From JBFAPK01 sp040676675 (lineage in GTDB: Bacteria; Actinomycetota; Actinomycetes; Mycobacteriales; Micromonosporaceae): a stretch of 64,000 bases of DNA. The number at the start of each line of letters is the position of its first letter. Positions within the stretch are counted from its first letter, which is position 1. Where the stretch lies: contig NZ_JBFAPK010000013.1 of the NCBI RefSeq assembly GCF_040676675.1, forward strand, positions 1-64,000. The letters run 5' to 3'. The position numbers and the translations under genes were made by a program. This document shows, piece by piece, positions 8,302-16,679 of this stretch. Below the pieces are notes generated by a model. It did not search any database. It was not told the DNA's origin and saw only the letters and a program-made list of their open reading frames with translations.

Positions 8302-8453
8302 CTGGTGCTCTCCTTCGGTCTCGGTTTCGGTGCGGGTGGATCCTGCCGTCGTGTCCGTACGCGCGCGAGTGGCCGAGCCGCGAGGTGTGCTCTCGGGTAT
8401 GCGGGCGAGCGGCACGGACCGCCGCGTGAATCGGAGTCGACGGCGGCCGTTGT

Positions 8454-8459
8454 TAGGCT
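8454..8459 (+). promoter_or_regulatory. Candidate -10 element (TAGGCT) for the P450 gene
   Basis: TAGGCT lies seven bases before an ATG at 8467 that would open a seven-codon reading frame (MVAARPG, stop at 8490). The likely transcript start near 8467 gives the P450 gene a ~75-base leader that may begin with this tiny leaderless reading frame. Confidence 0.45.
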
Positions 8460-8540
8460 GGGGCCGATGGTGGCGGCGCGTCCGGGGTAGCCCTCGCGGT
8501 GGGCCGGACCCACCACGGGCGGCGGAACGGGAGAGCGGCC

Positions 8541-9731
8541 ATGAGCGGCGTCATCGATCTCTTCGAGACCGGCATGGCCGACCTGCACCGGGCACTGGCG
8601 GCGCTGCGCCGCGAGCGCCCCGTCGTCGAGGTCGCGCTCCCCGGCGGCGGTACCGCCTGGCTGGTCACCCGGTACGAGGACGCCCAGCGGGCGCTGGGCG
8701 ATCCGAGGCTCGGCAAGCGCAGCTCGGCCGGCGGGTTCAGCTACCAACGCATGCTCCCCGAGGACGTGGCCCGGGCCGTGAGCAGGCACCTGCTCGCGCT
8801 CGACCCGCCGGACCACACCCGGCTGCGGCGGCTGGTCTCGGGCGCCTTCACGGCGCGCCGGATGGCCGCGCTCCGGCCCCGGATCGAGGGGCTGGCCGAG
8901 GAGTTGCTGGACGGGATGTCGGGCGCCGACCGGGTGGACCTGATCGAGAGCTACGCCCTCCCGCTCCCCATCCAGGTGCTCTGCGACCTCCTCGGCGTAC
9001 CGTCGGAGGACCAGGCGGACTTCCGCTCGTGGACGAACGCGATCGTCGCCGGTGGGGTCGATCCGGCCGGGCTCCCGCCCGCGCTGGTGGCGATCGTCGG
9101 CTACATCCGGGAGCTGCTGGCGGCCAAGCGCCGGCGGCCGGCGGACGACCTGCTCTCCGCGCTGATCACGGTACGGGACCAGGAGGACCGGCTCAGCGAC
9201 GACGAGCTGATCTCGATGGTCTACCTGCTGCTCATCGCGGGGCACGAGACGACCGTGAACCTGATCGGCAACGGGGCGCTGCTGCTCCTGGCGGAGCCGG
9301 AGCGCTGGGCCCGGGTGGTGGCCACGCCGGAGCTGGTCCCGGGCGCCGTCGAGGAGCTGCTGCGCTACGAGGGGCCGGTGCAGAGCGCCACCTTCCGTAC
9401 CGCGCTGGAGCCGGTCGAGCTGGGCGGCCAGAAGATCCCCGAGGGCGCGCGCGTACTGATCTCGCTGCTCTCGGCGAACCGGGACGGCGAGCGGTTCCCC
9501 GACCCGGACCGGTTGGACCTGGACCGCCCGGTCACCCCGAACCTCGCCTTCGGCCACGGCATCCACTACTGCCTGGGCGCCCCGCTGGCCCGCCTCGAGG
9601 GGGACATCGCCTTCCGGGCGCTGGCGCGCCGCTTCCCGGACCTGCGGCTGGCCGTACCGGTCGAGGAGGTCGCCTGGCGTCCCAGCCTGCTGCTACGCGG
9701 CCTGTCGGCGCTGCCGGTGGCCCTGCGCTGA
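8541..9731 (+). CDS. Cytochrome P450
   Basis: 396 residues, the usual size of a soluble bacterial P450. The I-helix oxygen-activation motif is LLIAGHETTVNL (~residue 235), the K-helix ExxR is EELLRYEG, and the heme loop is FGHGIHYCLGAPLARLE with the axial Cys at ~345. It binds heme and hydroxylates or couples small molecules using external ferredoxin and reductase. No ferredoxin gene is adjacent, and no biosynthetic cluster surrounds it. The ATG at 8541 follows GGGAG; an upstream in-frame start at 8499 is less likely. CYP107/CYP105-like by general look; the family was not assigned. Confidence 0.95.
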   Translation: MSGVIDLFETGMADLHRALAALRRERPVVEVALPGGGTAWLVTRYEDAQRALGDPRLGKRSSAGGFSYQRMLPEDVARAVSRHLLALDPPDHTRLRRLVSGAFTARRMAALRPRIEGLAEELLDGMSGADRVDLIESYALPLPIQVLCDLLGVPSEDQADFRSWTNAIVAGGVDPAGLPPALVAIVGYIRELLAAKRRRPADDLLSALITVRDQEDRLSDDELISMVYLLLIAGHETTVNLIGNGALLLLAEPERWARVVATPELVPGAVEELLRYEGPVQSATFRTALEPVELGGQKIPEGARVLISLLSANRDGERFPDPDRLDLDRPVTPNLAFGHGIHYCLGAPLARLEGDIAFRALARRFPDLRLAVPVEEVAWRPSLLLRGLSALPVALR

Positions 9732-10016
9732 CCCCTGGCGTCCCCCGGCGGGCGCCGGGCGGATTCCGCCGGTCACGGACGCGCGCGAACCGCCGGACCC
9801 GTGCCCGCCTGACGGGTTTCGGCTGGTTGATCAAGGCGAGGCCGGTACCGCCGGGTAGCTACGGTCCCGGTCATCCCCGCTTCACCGACGATTCATGCGA
9901 TGTGCCGCATGGGATGGCTAGCGTCGGGCGCAACTGACTTGATCAAACTCGTCGGCCGCCGCGTGACCACGGGTCGCGCCGCCGCCGGCGTGGGGCGCGC
10001 GTGGAATGGGGACCGC
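9732..10016. other. Intergenic region between P450 and PHP-domain genes
   Basis: The proximal part has a GC-rich inverted repeat near 9744-9759 that could end the P450 transcript. Around 9880-9960 the sequence is relatively AT-rich; TAGCGT at 9919-9924 is a plausible -10 element for the downstream gene, giving a leader of ~85 bases. I see no gene here. Confidence 0.4.
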
Positions 10017-12491
10017 ATGGAATGGGACCGCAGACAGTTCATCGCCGCCGGTGGCGCGGTCGTCGCCGCCGGGCTGCTGCCCGCGTCCGCCGCGTGGGCG
10101 GAGAGCGGCGAGGAGCGTGGGCCCGGCGGGGGCGCCGAGGAGCGTGGGCCCGGCGGGGGCGGCGAGCCGAAGGGCGTGTGGCTCCCGGGCGACACCCACG
10201 TCCACGACGACCACTCGTCGGACGGGAGCGCCCCGCGTCAGCTGTCGGACCAGCGAGACCCCGGGAACCTGCCGGTCGGCGACCAGATCGGCTACGCGGA
10301 GTCGCGCGGCCTGGCGTTCCTGCCGCTGACCGACCACCGGACGTTCGACCAGCACTGGGATCCGCTCTGGCGGTCCGACCGGCTGCTGCTGATCAACGGC
10401 GAGGAGGCGAACGGGTCACCACACGCGATCGTGCTCGGCGCCGTCGACACGGTGGTGGACGGCGCCAACCCGTCCGGATCGGCGCCGTTCCGCCACGTCC
10501 AGCAGTCCATCTGGGACGCGCACGCCCAGGACGCGGTCTGGTCCGTGGCTCACCCCGACGACGGCGAGTTCACCCGGGCCGCCGGCCCGAACGAGAACGC
10601 CAGCGTGCTCGGGGTCGACACCGTCGAGGTCTGGAACGCCAGCAACGACCCCGATGCGGAGATCGACTACGCCGAGAACCGGTGGAACCACGGGTTCCGC
10701 TTCGGGGCGGTCGGCGCGGGCGACAGCCACTTCAAGGAGCTGCGGCCCGTCAGCGCCCCTGGCGCGCCGACCACCTGGGTCTTCGCCGCCGAGCGTTCGG
10801 TGCGCGCGATCCTCGACGCCCTGCGGGCGGGCCGGACGACGGTGTCGTTGAGCCCGACCGGCCCGTTCGTCACCATCGAGGCCGACGTCGACGGCGACGG
10901 CCGGTTCGAGGCCATCGGCGGCGACGAGGTGGTCGTCGACGACCGGCGCCTGCCGAAGCGCGCCGCGCTGCGGGTCCGGGTCAGGGCCGGGGCCGGCATG
11001 CGGGTACTCGTCTACGCGGCGCCCGGCCGCTCGGCCGGCCCCGTCGCGACGTTCGTGCCCGCCGAGGACGACCAGACGTACCTGGTTCCGCTCACGCTGG
11101 CCGCCGACCACGCCTGGTACCGGGTGGAGGTGCGCGCGCCGGGCGAGGTGTCCGGGCGTGACGCGGACCCGAACCTCCCCGACCAGCTGCGGGGCGCGAC
11201 CTCGCCGGTCTTCGTGTCGGTGCGGCGGCCCGCCGAGCCGGCACCCGAGATCGCGCTGCCCCGGGCCGAGGGCAACCAGGACCGGGCCGGCCTCGTGCTG
11301 GGCGAGCCGGGCGCCTTCGCCGGCTTCGCGGACGTCGCCGTCACGGGGCGGATCACCCACGTGGTCGCCCAGGTGCACCGCGACCACCGGACGTCGGTGG
11401 TGTACCGCAGGCTCGACGGGCACGGCAACGAGCAGAGCGACAAGCTGGTCACCATCTCCGGCGACTCCGGTACGGCGCGGGCGCCGCGGATCGCGGCCTC
11501 CGGCGACGACGTCTGGGTGGTGTGGCAGGACGAACGTGGCCAGGAGCAGCCCCACCGGCCGGCCGTCTACCTGCGCCACAGCCGCGACGGCGGCCGGAGC
11601 TTCGCGCCGGCGGTGCGGGTCGGCGGGGGGGCGGGCCGGGCCGAGCAGCCCGCGCTCGCCCTGCTCGACGACCGGCACCCGGTCGTGGCCTGGGCGGAGA
11701 ACAGCGGCGGTGCGTTCGACGTCTACGTCCAGGTGGTCGGCGTCGACCCGGCACCGGTCAACGTCTCCGCCGCCGGCAAGGTCATCGTCCCCGGTACGCC
11801 GGACGACGCCCGCTCGCCGATCCACCCGGCTTCGCTCTTCCCCGCGCTCGCGGTGACCCGGAACCGGGGCATCATCGTGACCTGGCAGGACAACCGGTTC
11901 GACCCGGACGCGGGCTGGACCGGTCACACCCCGCCGCCCGGGCAACCGGCCAGCGGTGGCACGAACCCGGACAACTGGGAGATCCTGGCGGCGGTCCGGA
12001 CCGGCCCGTCCGCGAGCTGGGGCGCCGCCGTACGGGTCAGCGGCAACGACGACGCGGCCGACCGTCATCCCGACGTGGTGGTGGACGGCGACGGCGCCTA
12101 CGTCGTCGTCTGGGAGACCAAGGCGCTCTCGGCCGCCGGGGCCAACCTCTCGCTGCGCGCGAGCCGGTCGACCGACGGTACTACCTGGTCGGCGGCGGAG
12201 CCGGTCGGCCTCGACGCCGACGCCATGAGCCAGCGGCCCCGGCTGGACGTCGATCCCGACGGTACCGCCCGGGCGGTCTGGTACGACTCCCGCGCCGCGG
12301 ACTGGCGCTGGAAGGTCTTCACCTGCCACCGCGCGCCCTCGGGCTGGACGGCACCGGTGCGGCTGAGCACGGTCGGCAACGGCACGTGGCCCGCGATCCA
12401 CAACGGAACGGTGGTCTTCACGAGCGACCGTCGGGCCGGGCGTTCCCAGCGCGACGGGACGCAGGAGATCTATCTGATCAGGCAGCGGTGA
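10017..12491 (+). CDS. Tat-exported PHP-domain protein with C-terminal propeller-like domain
   Basis: 824 residues. The N-terminus has a twin-arginine signal (DRRQFIAAGG, hydrophobic stretch, PASAAWA cleavage site). A CehA/McbA-type PHP metallohydrolase domain follows (~60-350): GDTHVHDDHSSDG, LPLTDHRTFDQHWD, WSVAHPDDGEF and GAGDSHFKE supply metal-binding His/Asp residues. The C-terminal half (~480-820) has repeated Asp-box-like segments (SRDGGRSFAP, RSTDGTTWSAA, VVWQDERG) of a sialidase-like beta-propeller. It should act outside the cell on a phosphate or other ester; the substrate is unknown. The start was chosen for the Tat signal. A 27-base tandem duplication encodes the linker after the signal peptide. 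Confidence 0.85.
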   Translation: MEWDRRQFIAAGGAVVAAGLLPASAAWAESGEERGPGGGAEERGPGGGGEPKGVWLPGDTHVHDDHSSDGSAPRQLSDQRDPGNLPVGDQIGYAESRGLAFLPLTDHRTFDQHWDPLWRSDRLLLINGEEANGSPHAIVLGAVDTVVDGANPSGSAPFRHVQQSIWDAHAQDAVWSVAHPDDGEFTRAAGPNENASVLGVDTVEVWNASNDPDAEIDYAENRWNHGFRFGAVGAGDSHFKELRPVSAPGAPTTWVFAAERSVRAILDALRAGRTTVSLSPTGPFVTIEADVDGDGRFEAIGGDEVVVDDRRLPKRAALRVRVRAGAGMRVLVYAAPGRSAGPVATFVPAEDDQTYLVPLTLAADHAWYRVEVRAPGEVSGRDADPNLPDQLRGATSPVFVSVRRPAEPAPEIALPRAEGNQDRAGLVLGEPGAFAGFADVAVTGRITHVVAQVHRDHRTSVVYRRLDGHGNEQSDKLVTISGDSGTARAPRIAASGDDVWVVWQDERGQEQPHRPAVYLRHSRDGGRSFAPAVRVGGGAGRAEQPALALLDDRHPVVAWAENSGGAFDVYVQVVGVDPAPVNVSAAGKVIVPGTPDDARSPIHPASLFPALAVTRNRGIIVTWQDNRFDPDAGWTGHTPPPGQPASGGTNPDNWEILAAVRTGPSASWGAAVRVSGNDDAADRHPDVVVDGDGAYVVVWETKALSAAGANLSLRASRSTDGTTWSAAEPVGLDADAMSQRPRLDVDPDGTARAVWYDSRAADWRWKVFTCHRAPSGWTAPVRLSTVGNGTWPAIHNGTVVFTSDRRAGRSQRDGTQEIYLIRQR
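10110..10163 (+). repeat. 27-bp perfect-length tandem duplication in coding sequence
   Basis: 10110-10136 and 10137-10163 encode EERGPGGGA and EERGPGGGG in the linker between signal peptide and PHP domain. The units differ by one base. Confidence 0.85.
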
Positions 12492-12496
12492 CGGCG

Positions 12497-12526
12497 CGGG
12501 TGGGGCGGCCCGCGCCGCCCCACCCG
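12497..12526 (+). terminator. Strong hairpin after the PHP gene
   Basis: A 13-base-pair perfect stem (CGGGTGGGGCGGC with its complement) closes a four-base loop six bases after the stop codon. There is no U-tract, as is common for high-GC actinomycete terminators. Confidence 0.7.
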
Positions 12527-12609
12527 GCGATCGCCGTCGAATCCTCCGCGTGGGTCGACAGGTCCGCCGTGGTCCGGTAGGTTCCGGCGGACGATTTAGG
12601 AGGATTTTG

Positions 12610-13521
12610 GTGAATGTCGATCCCACCAGGAACATGGTGGTCTTCCTGCTGGCCCGCGGTGAGGGTGAACACGGCATCGCCGACGTGGCCACCCTCGACG
12701 AGGACGGCATCCGGCAGGCGTGGGAGCGGGTGGCGCGCGAGCACCGGGCCCGGCCGGACGAGGTGGTGGCGCTGCACAGTGAGTGGGCGGCGACCGAGAC
12801 CGACCTCGCCTTCGTCGGCGCGGTCTTTCCGGACGCGAAGCTGACGCACAACTTCGACCGCCCGGGGCCGGACGGCTGGGAGCAGGCGTTCCAGGCGGCG
12901 GCGCAGGTGATGGCGCAGGCCCAGGGGCAGCAGCTGGCGGAGGAGGCTGCTGACCGGATGGCCCACGCCGAGCAGAACGGCGAGCTGCTGCCCGTACTCT
13001 GGAGCGCCTCGTCGCCGAACGCGTCGACCATGCTCGCGGCGATGCCGCACTGGTCCCTGGTGCCGGGGCGGCTCTTCGTCGGGCTCGCCATGGTGGCGCC
13101 GACGCCGCGCGGCACCATCGGCATGAGCCACCTGACCCACGACGCCCACCAGCGGATCGGCTCGCCGGCCCTCGGCGACCTGATCGGTCAGGCGTCCGAG
13201 TCGCTCGCCCGGGGACTGCGCGTCGACGGCCGCCGCTCCGACCGGGGCGACCTGCTCGCCATGCACCGGGAGGGCAGCCTGGCCGCCTCGGCGCTGGCGC
13301 TGCCCGATTTCTACGAGCGGATGTCGGAGACCCTCAACGACGAGCGGCTCGTCGTCGGGCTGCCCTGCCCGGACGACCTGATCGTCGCCGGCGCCAACTC
13401 CGGCTGGCCGGAGGAGATCCGGCGGATGGTGCTGGAGTCGACGTATCCGACCACCGAGCTGGTGCCGTCGGTGCTGCTGGTCGACCGGGCCGGGATCCAG
13501 CTTCTCGCCGAGCGGTCCTGA
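12610..13521 (+). CDS. Protein of unknown function
   Basis: 303 residues, soluble, with no signal peptide or membrane segment. I do not recognise the family. The N-terminal ~90 residues (VVFLLARGEGEHG through TDLAFVGAVFPDAKLTHNFD) look like an alpha/beta domain; a helical Gln/Ala-rich stretch (~95-130) follows; the C-terminal half contains WSASSPNASTMLAAMPHW and a final strand-rich segment. The GTG at 12610 has an excellent AGGAGG site seven bases upstream, which decides the start. The gene stands alone between a strong upstream and a strong downstream terminator. Confidence 0.75.
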   Translation: MNVDPTRNMVVFLLARGEGEHGIADVATLDEDGIRQAWERVAREHRARPDEVVALHSEWAATETDLAFVGAVFPDAKLTHNFDRPGPDGWEQAFQAAAQVMAQAQGQQLAEEAADRMAHAEQNGELLPVLWSASSPNASTMLAAMPHWSLVPGRLFVGLAMVAPTPRGTIGMSHLTHDAHQRIGSPALGDLIGQASESLARGLRVDGRRSDRGDLLAMHREGSLAASALALPDFYERMSETLNDERLVVGLPCPDDLIVAGANSGWPEEIRRMVLESTYPTTELVPSVLLVDRAGIQLLAERS

Positions 13522-13555
13522 GCCGCCCGGGTCCGCGCGTCGACCCGGGCGGCTC
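13520..13555. terminator. Bidirectional terminator hairpin
   Basis: GAGCCGCCCGGGTC and its exact complement form a 14-base-pair stem with an eight-base loop. It begins inside the stop codon of the upstream gene and lies between convergent genes. Confidence 0.75.
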
Positions 13556-13644
13556 GGCGCGCCAGCCCGGGCCGGGGGGCCGGGCCACTTACCGCGCGCG
13601 GACCCGGCGGCCGTTCGTCGCCGGGCCCGCGCGGGCGTCCGGGT

Positions 13645-14928
13645 CTACCAGTTCGCCTGTGCCGGCGGCGTCGGCAGCGCGACCGACGACGGGTGGATCA
13701 CATAGCTGACGCCGCGGCTGGTGTTCAGCCAGGCCGCCTCGAACTCCGCCCGCCCGACCGTCTTGCGAACGGCGGCGGCGCTGGGGGAGTAGGGGTCGTT
13801 GAGGACCGGCCGGCCGTCGGCGGCGAAGCCGACCAGCACCATCAGGTGCCCGTTGGTCCCGTAGTCCAGCCCCGGCACCTCGCCCTTCTTGAACGACGCC
13901 GACACCACCAGCGGGATCCCGGCGGCGATGAAGCGCTCCGCCTCGTTCAGCGACCGCAGGCGGGTGACCAGGGCGTTCAGGCCGTACCGGCCGGCGTACG
14001 CGGTGTTGAAGGGCCAGTTCCCGCAGCCGGTGTAGGAGTGGTCGTACGTGTGCCGGGCGGCGTGGTCCACCCACGGGTCGGCGTAGCTCGGGTCGACCCA
14101 CGCGTACTCGGCCGGCGTCGGGCCGCTGCCCCAGTAGGCGAGCACCATGGAGGTCGAGGTGGGGCTGCACCACGCCTCGCCCCCGCCGTCCCACTCCGGG
14201 TACTCGCCGGCGTGGATCTCCTGCGAGTAGCGCGGTACGTCGAGCACGACGCCCTGGGCGGCCTGCGGCGTACTGGGGGTGAGCTTGCCCGGGTCGGGCA
14301 GGCGCGAGATCATCGCGCCGGCGCCGCGCAGCACCGGGGTCTGGCTGGTGCCGGCCGGGCGGAGCAGGGTCACCCGCAGCTCCCACGCGGTCCAGCCACG
14401 GCCGCTGGCGGCCACGAAGGTGTCCACCGCCACCGACCCGTCGGCGTCCCCCTGCGCCGGTACCGAGGTCCGGTGGATCTCGTCGTCCCCGCCGGCCCAG
14501 CGCCCGAGGTTGTACCACTTTGTGGTGGTGCCGAGCTCGGTCAGGCCGCGCAGCTCCACCTGGATCCAGGTGCCGCCCGGGGTGTCCGCGGTCCAGGAGG
14601 GGATCACCTCGGTGCCGGCGAAGCCCGCCGACACGCGAGGCGAGGTCCAGGTGGCGTAGTCGTAGCTGGCGGTCGTTCCCCGTACCGGGTCGGTGTAGCT
14701 CAGCCGCCCCGCCGGGGTACCGATGGTCAGCGTCGCGCCCGTCGGGACCGTACCGGCGGAGCTGCCGGTGGCGAAGTCGGCGGCCGACGCCCAGCGGCGG
14801 AAGCGGATGTCGCGGGTGGCCGGCGCCCTCTCCGCCGCCGCGACCCGCGCCGGGCCGGTGCTGATCCCGCCCAGCGCGGCGGCGGCGCCGGCCGCGATGG
14901 CGGCGCGCAACATGCTCCGTCGGTCCAT
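13645..14928 (-). CDS. Tat-exported C39-family peptidase
   Basis: 427 residues. The N-terminus DRRSMLRAAIAAGAAAAL is a twin-arginine-type signal ending near ARVAAAERA. Residues ~45-215 form a beta-rich domain. The C-terminal ~190 residues are a papain-like C39 domain: catalytic Cys in GEAWCSPTSTSMVLAYWG, His in GHLMVLVGF, Asp in VLNDPYSP. C39-like secreted proteins cleave peptides outside the cell; fusion to a transporter, as in bacteriocin exporters, is absent. The ATG at 14928 starts the signal peptide; the longer in-frame reading upstream is not signal-like. A short inverted repeat lies 28 bases upstream of the start. Confidence 0.88.
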   Translation of the reverse strand: MDRRSMLRAAIAAGAAAALGGISTGPARVAAAERAPATRDIRFRRWASAADFATGSSAGTVPTGATLTIGTPAGRLSYTDPVRGTTASYDYATWTSPRVSAGFAGTEVIPSWTADTPGGTWIQVELRGLTELGTTTKWYNLGRWAGGDDEIHRTSVPAQGDADGSVAVDTFVAASGRGWTAWELRVTLLRPAGTSQTPVLRGAGAMISRLPDPGKLTPSTPQAAQGVVLDVPRYSQEIHAGEYPEWDGGGEAWCSPTSTSMVLAYWGSGPTPAEYAWVDPSYADPWVDHAARHTYDHSYTGCGNWPFNTAYAGRYGLNALVTRLRSLNEAERFIAAGIPLVVSASFKKGEVPGLDYGTNGHLMVLVGFAADGRPVLNDPYSPSAAAVRKTVGRAEFEAAWLNTSRGVSYVIHPSSVALPTPPAQANW

Positions 14929-14955
14929 GGTCCTGCCCCTCGAATCGGCTGGTAG

Positions 14956-14973
14956 ACGATTGACGACAATCGT
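14956..14973 (-). promoter_or_regulatory. Inverted repeat upstream of C39 peptidase gene
   Basis: ACGATTG and CAATCGT are perfect seven-base arms around ACGA, 28 bases before the start codon. It may be a repressor operator or a leader hairpin. Confidence 0.45.
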
Positions 14974-15106
14974 TGCGCCGATGAAGGTTTCCTGCAAGAT
15001 CTCGTTCGGTGGAACTCGTCCGCCGAACTGGAGCCGTCGCGCGCGGCGTGCCGCCCTCCGCCGCCGCCCTCCACCACTCTCCGTGCGCCGCCGCGACGGG
15101 GCGTCG

Positions 15107-16225
15107 TCAGGAGTCGGCCACCGATCCCTCCCGGTCGGCGGCCCGACCGAGCGCCACCATCTGCAGGGTGTGCTCCCGCCGCCGCACCAGCAGCACGCCG
15201 AGCGCGAAGGTGAGCAGCGGCGCGGCGACCAGCACCGTCCACTGTGCCGGAACCAGGCCAACGTGGTGGTCCAGATAGCTGTTCGAGCTGGCCCATCCGT
15301 CCAGCGTCGAATCCACCAGGACCACCAGCGCGGCGACCGGTGCCAGCAGCGCGGCGACGCGGCGGCGCACCGGTCCGGCGAGGGTGGCGACCGCGACGAG
15401 CAGGGTCAGCCCGGCGGCGGCGACGCCCGCCAGGTTGAGCCAGCCGCCCAGCGCGGAGAACGAGATCAGCTCCGCGCGGCTCGCCCCGTCAAGCGGCGCG
15501 TAGACGCCCAGGACGTGATAGCTGCCGGCGCCGGGGCCGAGCGTCTCGACCTCCTTGAACCGGCTCACCAGGAACAGCCCGTCGACCAGCGCCAGGGCCA
15601 GGGCGACCGCGAGCAGCCGGCGCGCGCCGAGTGCGGCGAGCGCGCGACGTCGGGGCGCCGGTACCGTCAGCGCCGCCGCCGCGACCAGTGCGAGCGCGAA
15701 CTGCCAGAGCGAGTTGACCGTCGTGACCGGGTTGGTCTGGTACTGCCCCGGCAGGACGACGGCTTGGGCGACGACGGCGGCCCAGGCGAGCGCTGCCGCG
15801 GTACGGGGTAGCCCGGCGAGCACACCGACGCAGACGGCACCCCAACCGATCAGGTGCAGCCAGTCGGCGGCGTCGAGATGCCCCACGAAGTACGGGGAAA
15901 GTTCCGGCTCGGAGGCGGGCTGGCTCGCCAGCCGCGTCAGCGCGAAGCCGCCCAGCGCGACGAGGACGAGGGCGGCGAGCAGGCCCGTCACCGCCGCGCC
16001 GTCGGCCCAGCCCGGGCCGGCGAGTCCCCGTGCGGTGGTGCCCAGCCGGGCCCGCAGACCGGAGCGGATCAGGTTGGCGCTCTCGGCCAGGCCCGGTCGG
16101 CGCTGGTCCGGCCGGGCGCTCGCCAGCAGCACGGCGAGCATCTCCTCCTCGTACCGCCGGCGGTGCTCCCAGGGGTAGACCGCGAGCAGTCGGCGGTAGC
16201 GCCGTTCCAGGTCGTGTCCGCTCAT
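15107..16225 (-). CDS. Polytopic membrane protein paired with PadR regulator
   Basis: 372 residues. A soluble N-terminal ~85 residues (LERRYRRLLAVYPWEHRRRY, then ANLIRSGLRARLG) matches the helical head found on membrane proteins next to PadR genes in actinobacteria; eight or so hydrophobic segments follow (GLLAALVLVALGGFALT, LLAVALALALVDGLFL and others). The start overlaps the PadR stop by four bases, so regulator and membrane protein are made together. Function is unknown; the pairing suggests an envelope-stress or export-related role under PadR repression. A second, unrelated copy of this arrangement is at 35-37.6 kb. Confidence 0.8.
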   Translation of the reverse strand: MSGHDLERRYRRLLAVYPWEHRRRYEEEMLAVLLASARPDQRRPGLAESANLIRSGLRARLGTTARGLAGPGWADGAAVTGLLAALVLVALGGFALTRLASQPASEPELSPYFVGHLDAADWLHLIGWGAVCVGVLAGLPRTAAALAWAAVVAQAVVLPGQYQTNPVTTVNSLWQFALALVAAAALTVPAPRRRALAALGARRLLAVALALALVDGLFLVSRFKEVETLGPGAGSYHVLGVYAPLDGASRAELISFSALGGWLNLAGVAAAGLTLLVAVATLAGPVRRRVAALLAPVAALVVLVDSTLDGWASSNSYLDHHVGLVPAQWTVLVAAPLLTFALGVLLVRRREHTLQMVALGRAADREGSVADS

Positions 16226-16581
16226 GCCAGACCTCCCTCGGCCAGCAGGCCGCTGCGGCGCAGCCGGGCGCCGGCCTGGTTCGCGTGGTGCCGCAGCCGG
16301 GCGGCCTCCTCGGCGAGCCGGCGGGCACCGACGGCGGTGAGCCGGTAGTAGCGGCGCAGCCGGGACTGCACCACCTCCTCGCGGTCCACCTCGATCAGTC
16401 CTTCGACCCGGAGCCGGTCGAGGACGGCGTAGAGCGTGCCGGCGCGCAGCCGTACCCGGCCGTCGGAGATGCGCAGCACGTCCTCGATCACGCCGTAGCC
16501 GTGCTGGGGTGTCTCGGCCAGCGCGGTGAGGATCAGGAACGTCGGTTCCGTGAGTGGCTTGTCGGTCACGTCGAGGAGCAT
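16222..16581 (-). CDS. PadR-family transcriptional regulator
   Basis: 119 residues with the PadR winged helix: LTEPTFLILTALAETPQHGYG, VIEDVLRISDGRVRLRAGTLY and RRYYRLTAVGARRLAEEAARL. PadR proteins are dimeric repressors released by small molecules or other signals. It is the first gene of a two-gene operon with the membrane protein. The ATG at 16581 sits on the edge of a dyad with TATA arms, so the mRNA is probably leaderless or nearly so; a GTG at 16569 is a possible alternative start. Confidence 0.9.
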   Translation of the reverse strand: MLLDVTDKPLTEPTFLILTALAETPQHGYGVIEDVLRISDGRVRLRAGTLYAVLDRLRVEGLIEVDREEVVQSRLRRYYRLTAVGARRLAEEAARLRHHANQAGARLRRSGLLAEGGLA

Positions 16582-16599
16582 ATACCGATGCACGATATA
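16581..16599 (-). promoter_or_regulatory. Candidate PadR operator overlapping its own start
   Basis: TATACCGATGCACGATATA is a partial palindrome with TATA and CG matches at both ends. It covers the -10 region (TATCGT on the minus strand) and touches the ATG, suiting autorepression. Confidence 0.5.
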
Positions 16600-16679
16600 T
16601 AAAGACCTCTGCGGCGGGTAGTTTTGGCGATCAACGCGTCGGCCGGCGTCGAGCCCCTGATCAGCCCGGAGGTCCCCGA

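Noticed and set aside
10416..13124. Long minus-strand frame opposite the PHP-domain gene
   Set aside because: Low-complexity Arg/Gly/Val composition and no start context; the plus-strand gene has domains, a Tat signal and a terminator.
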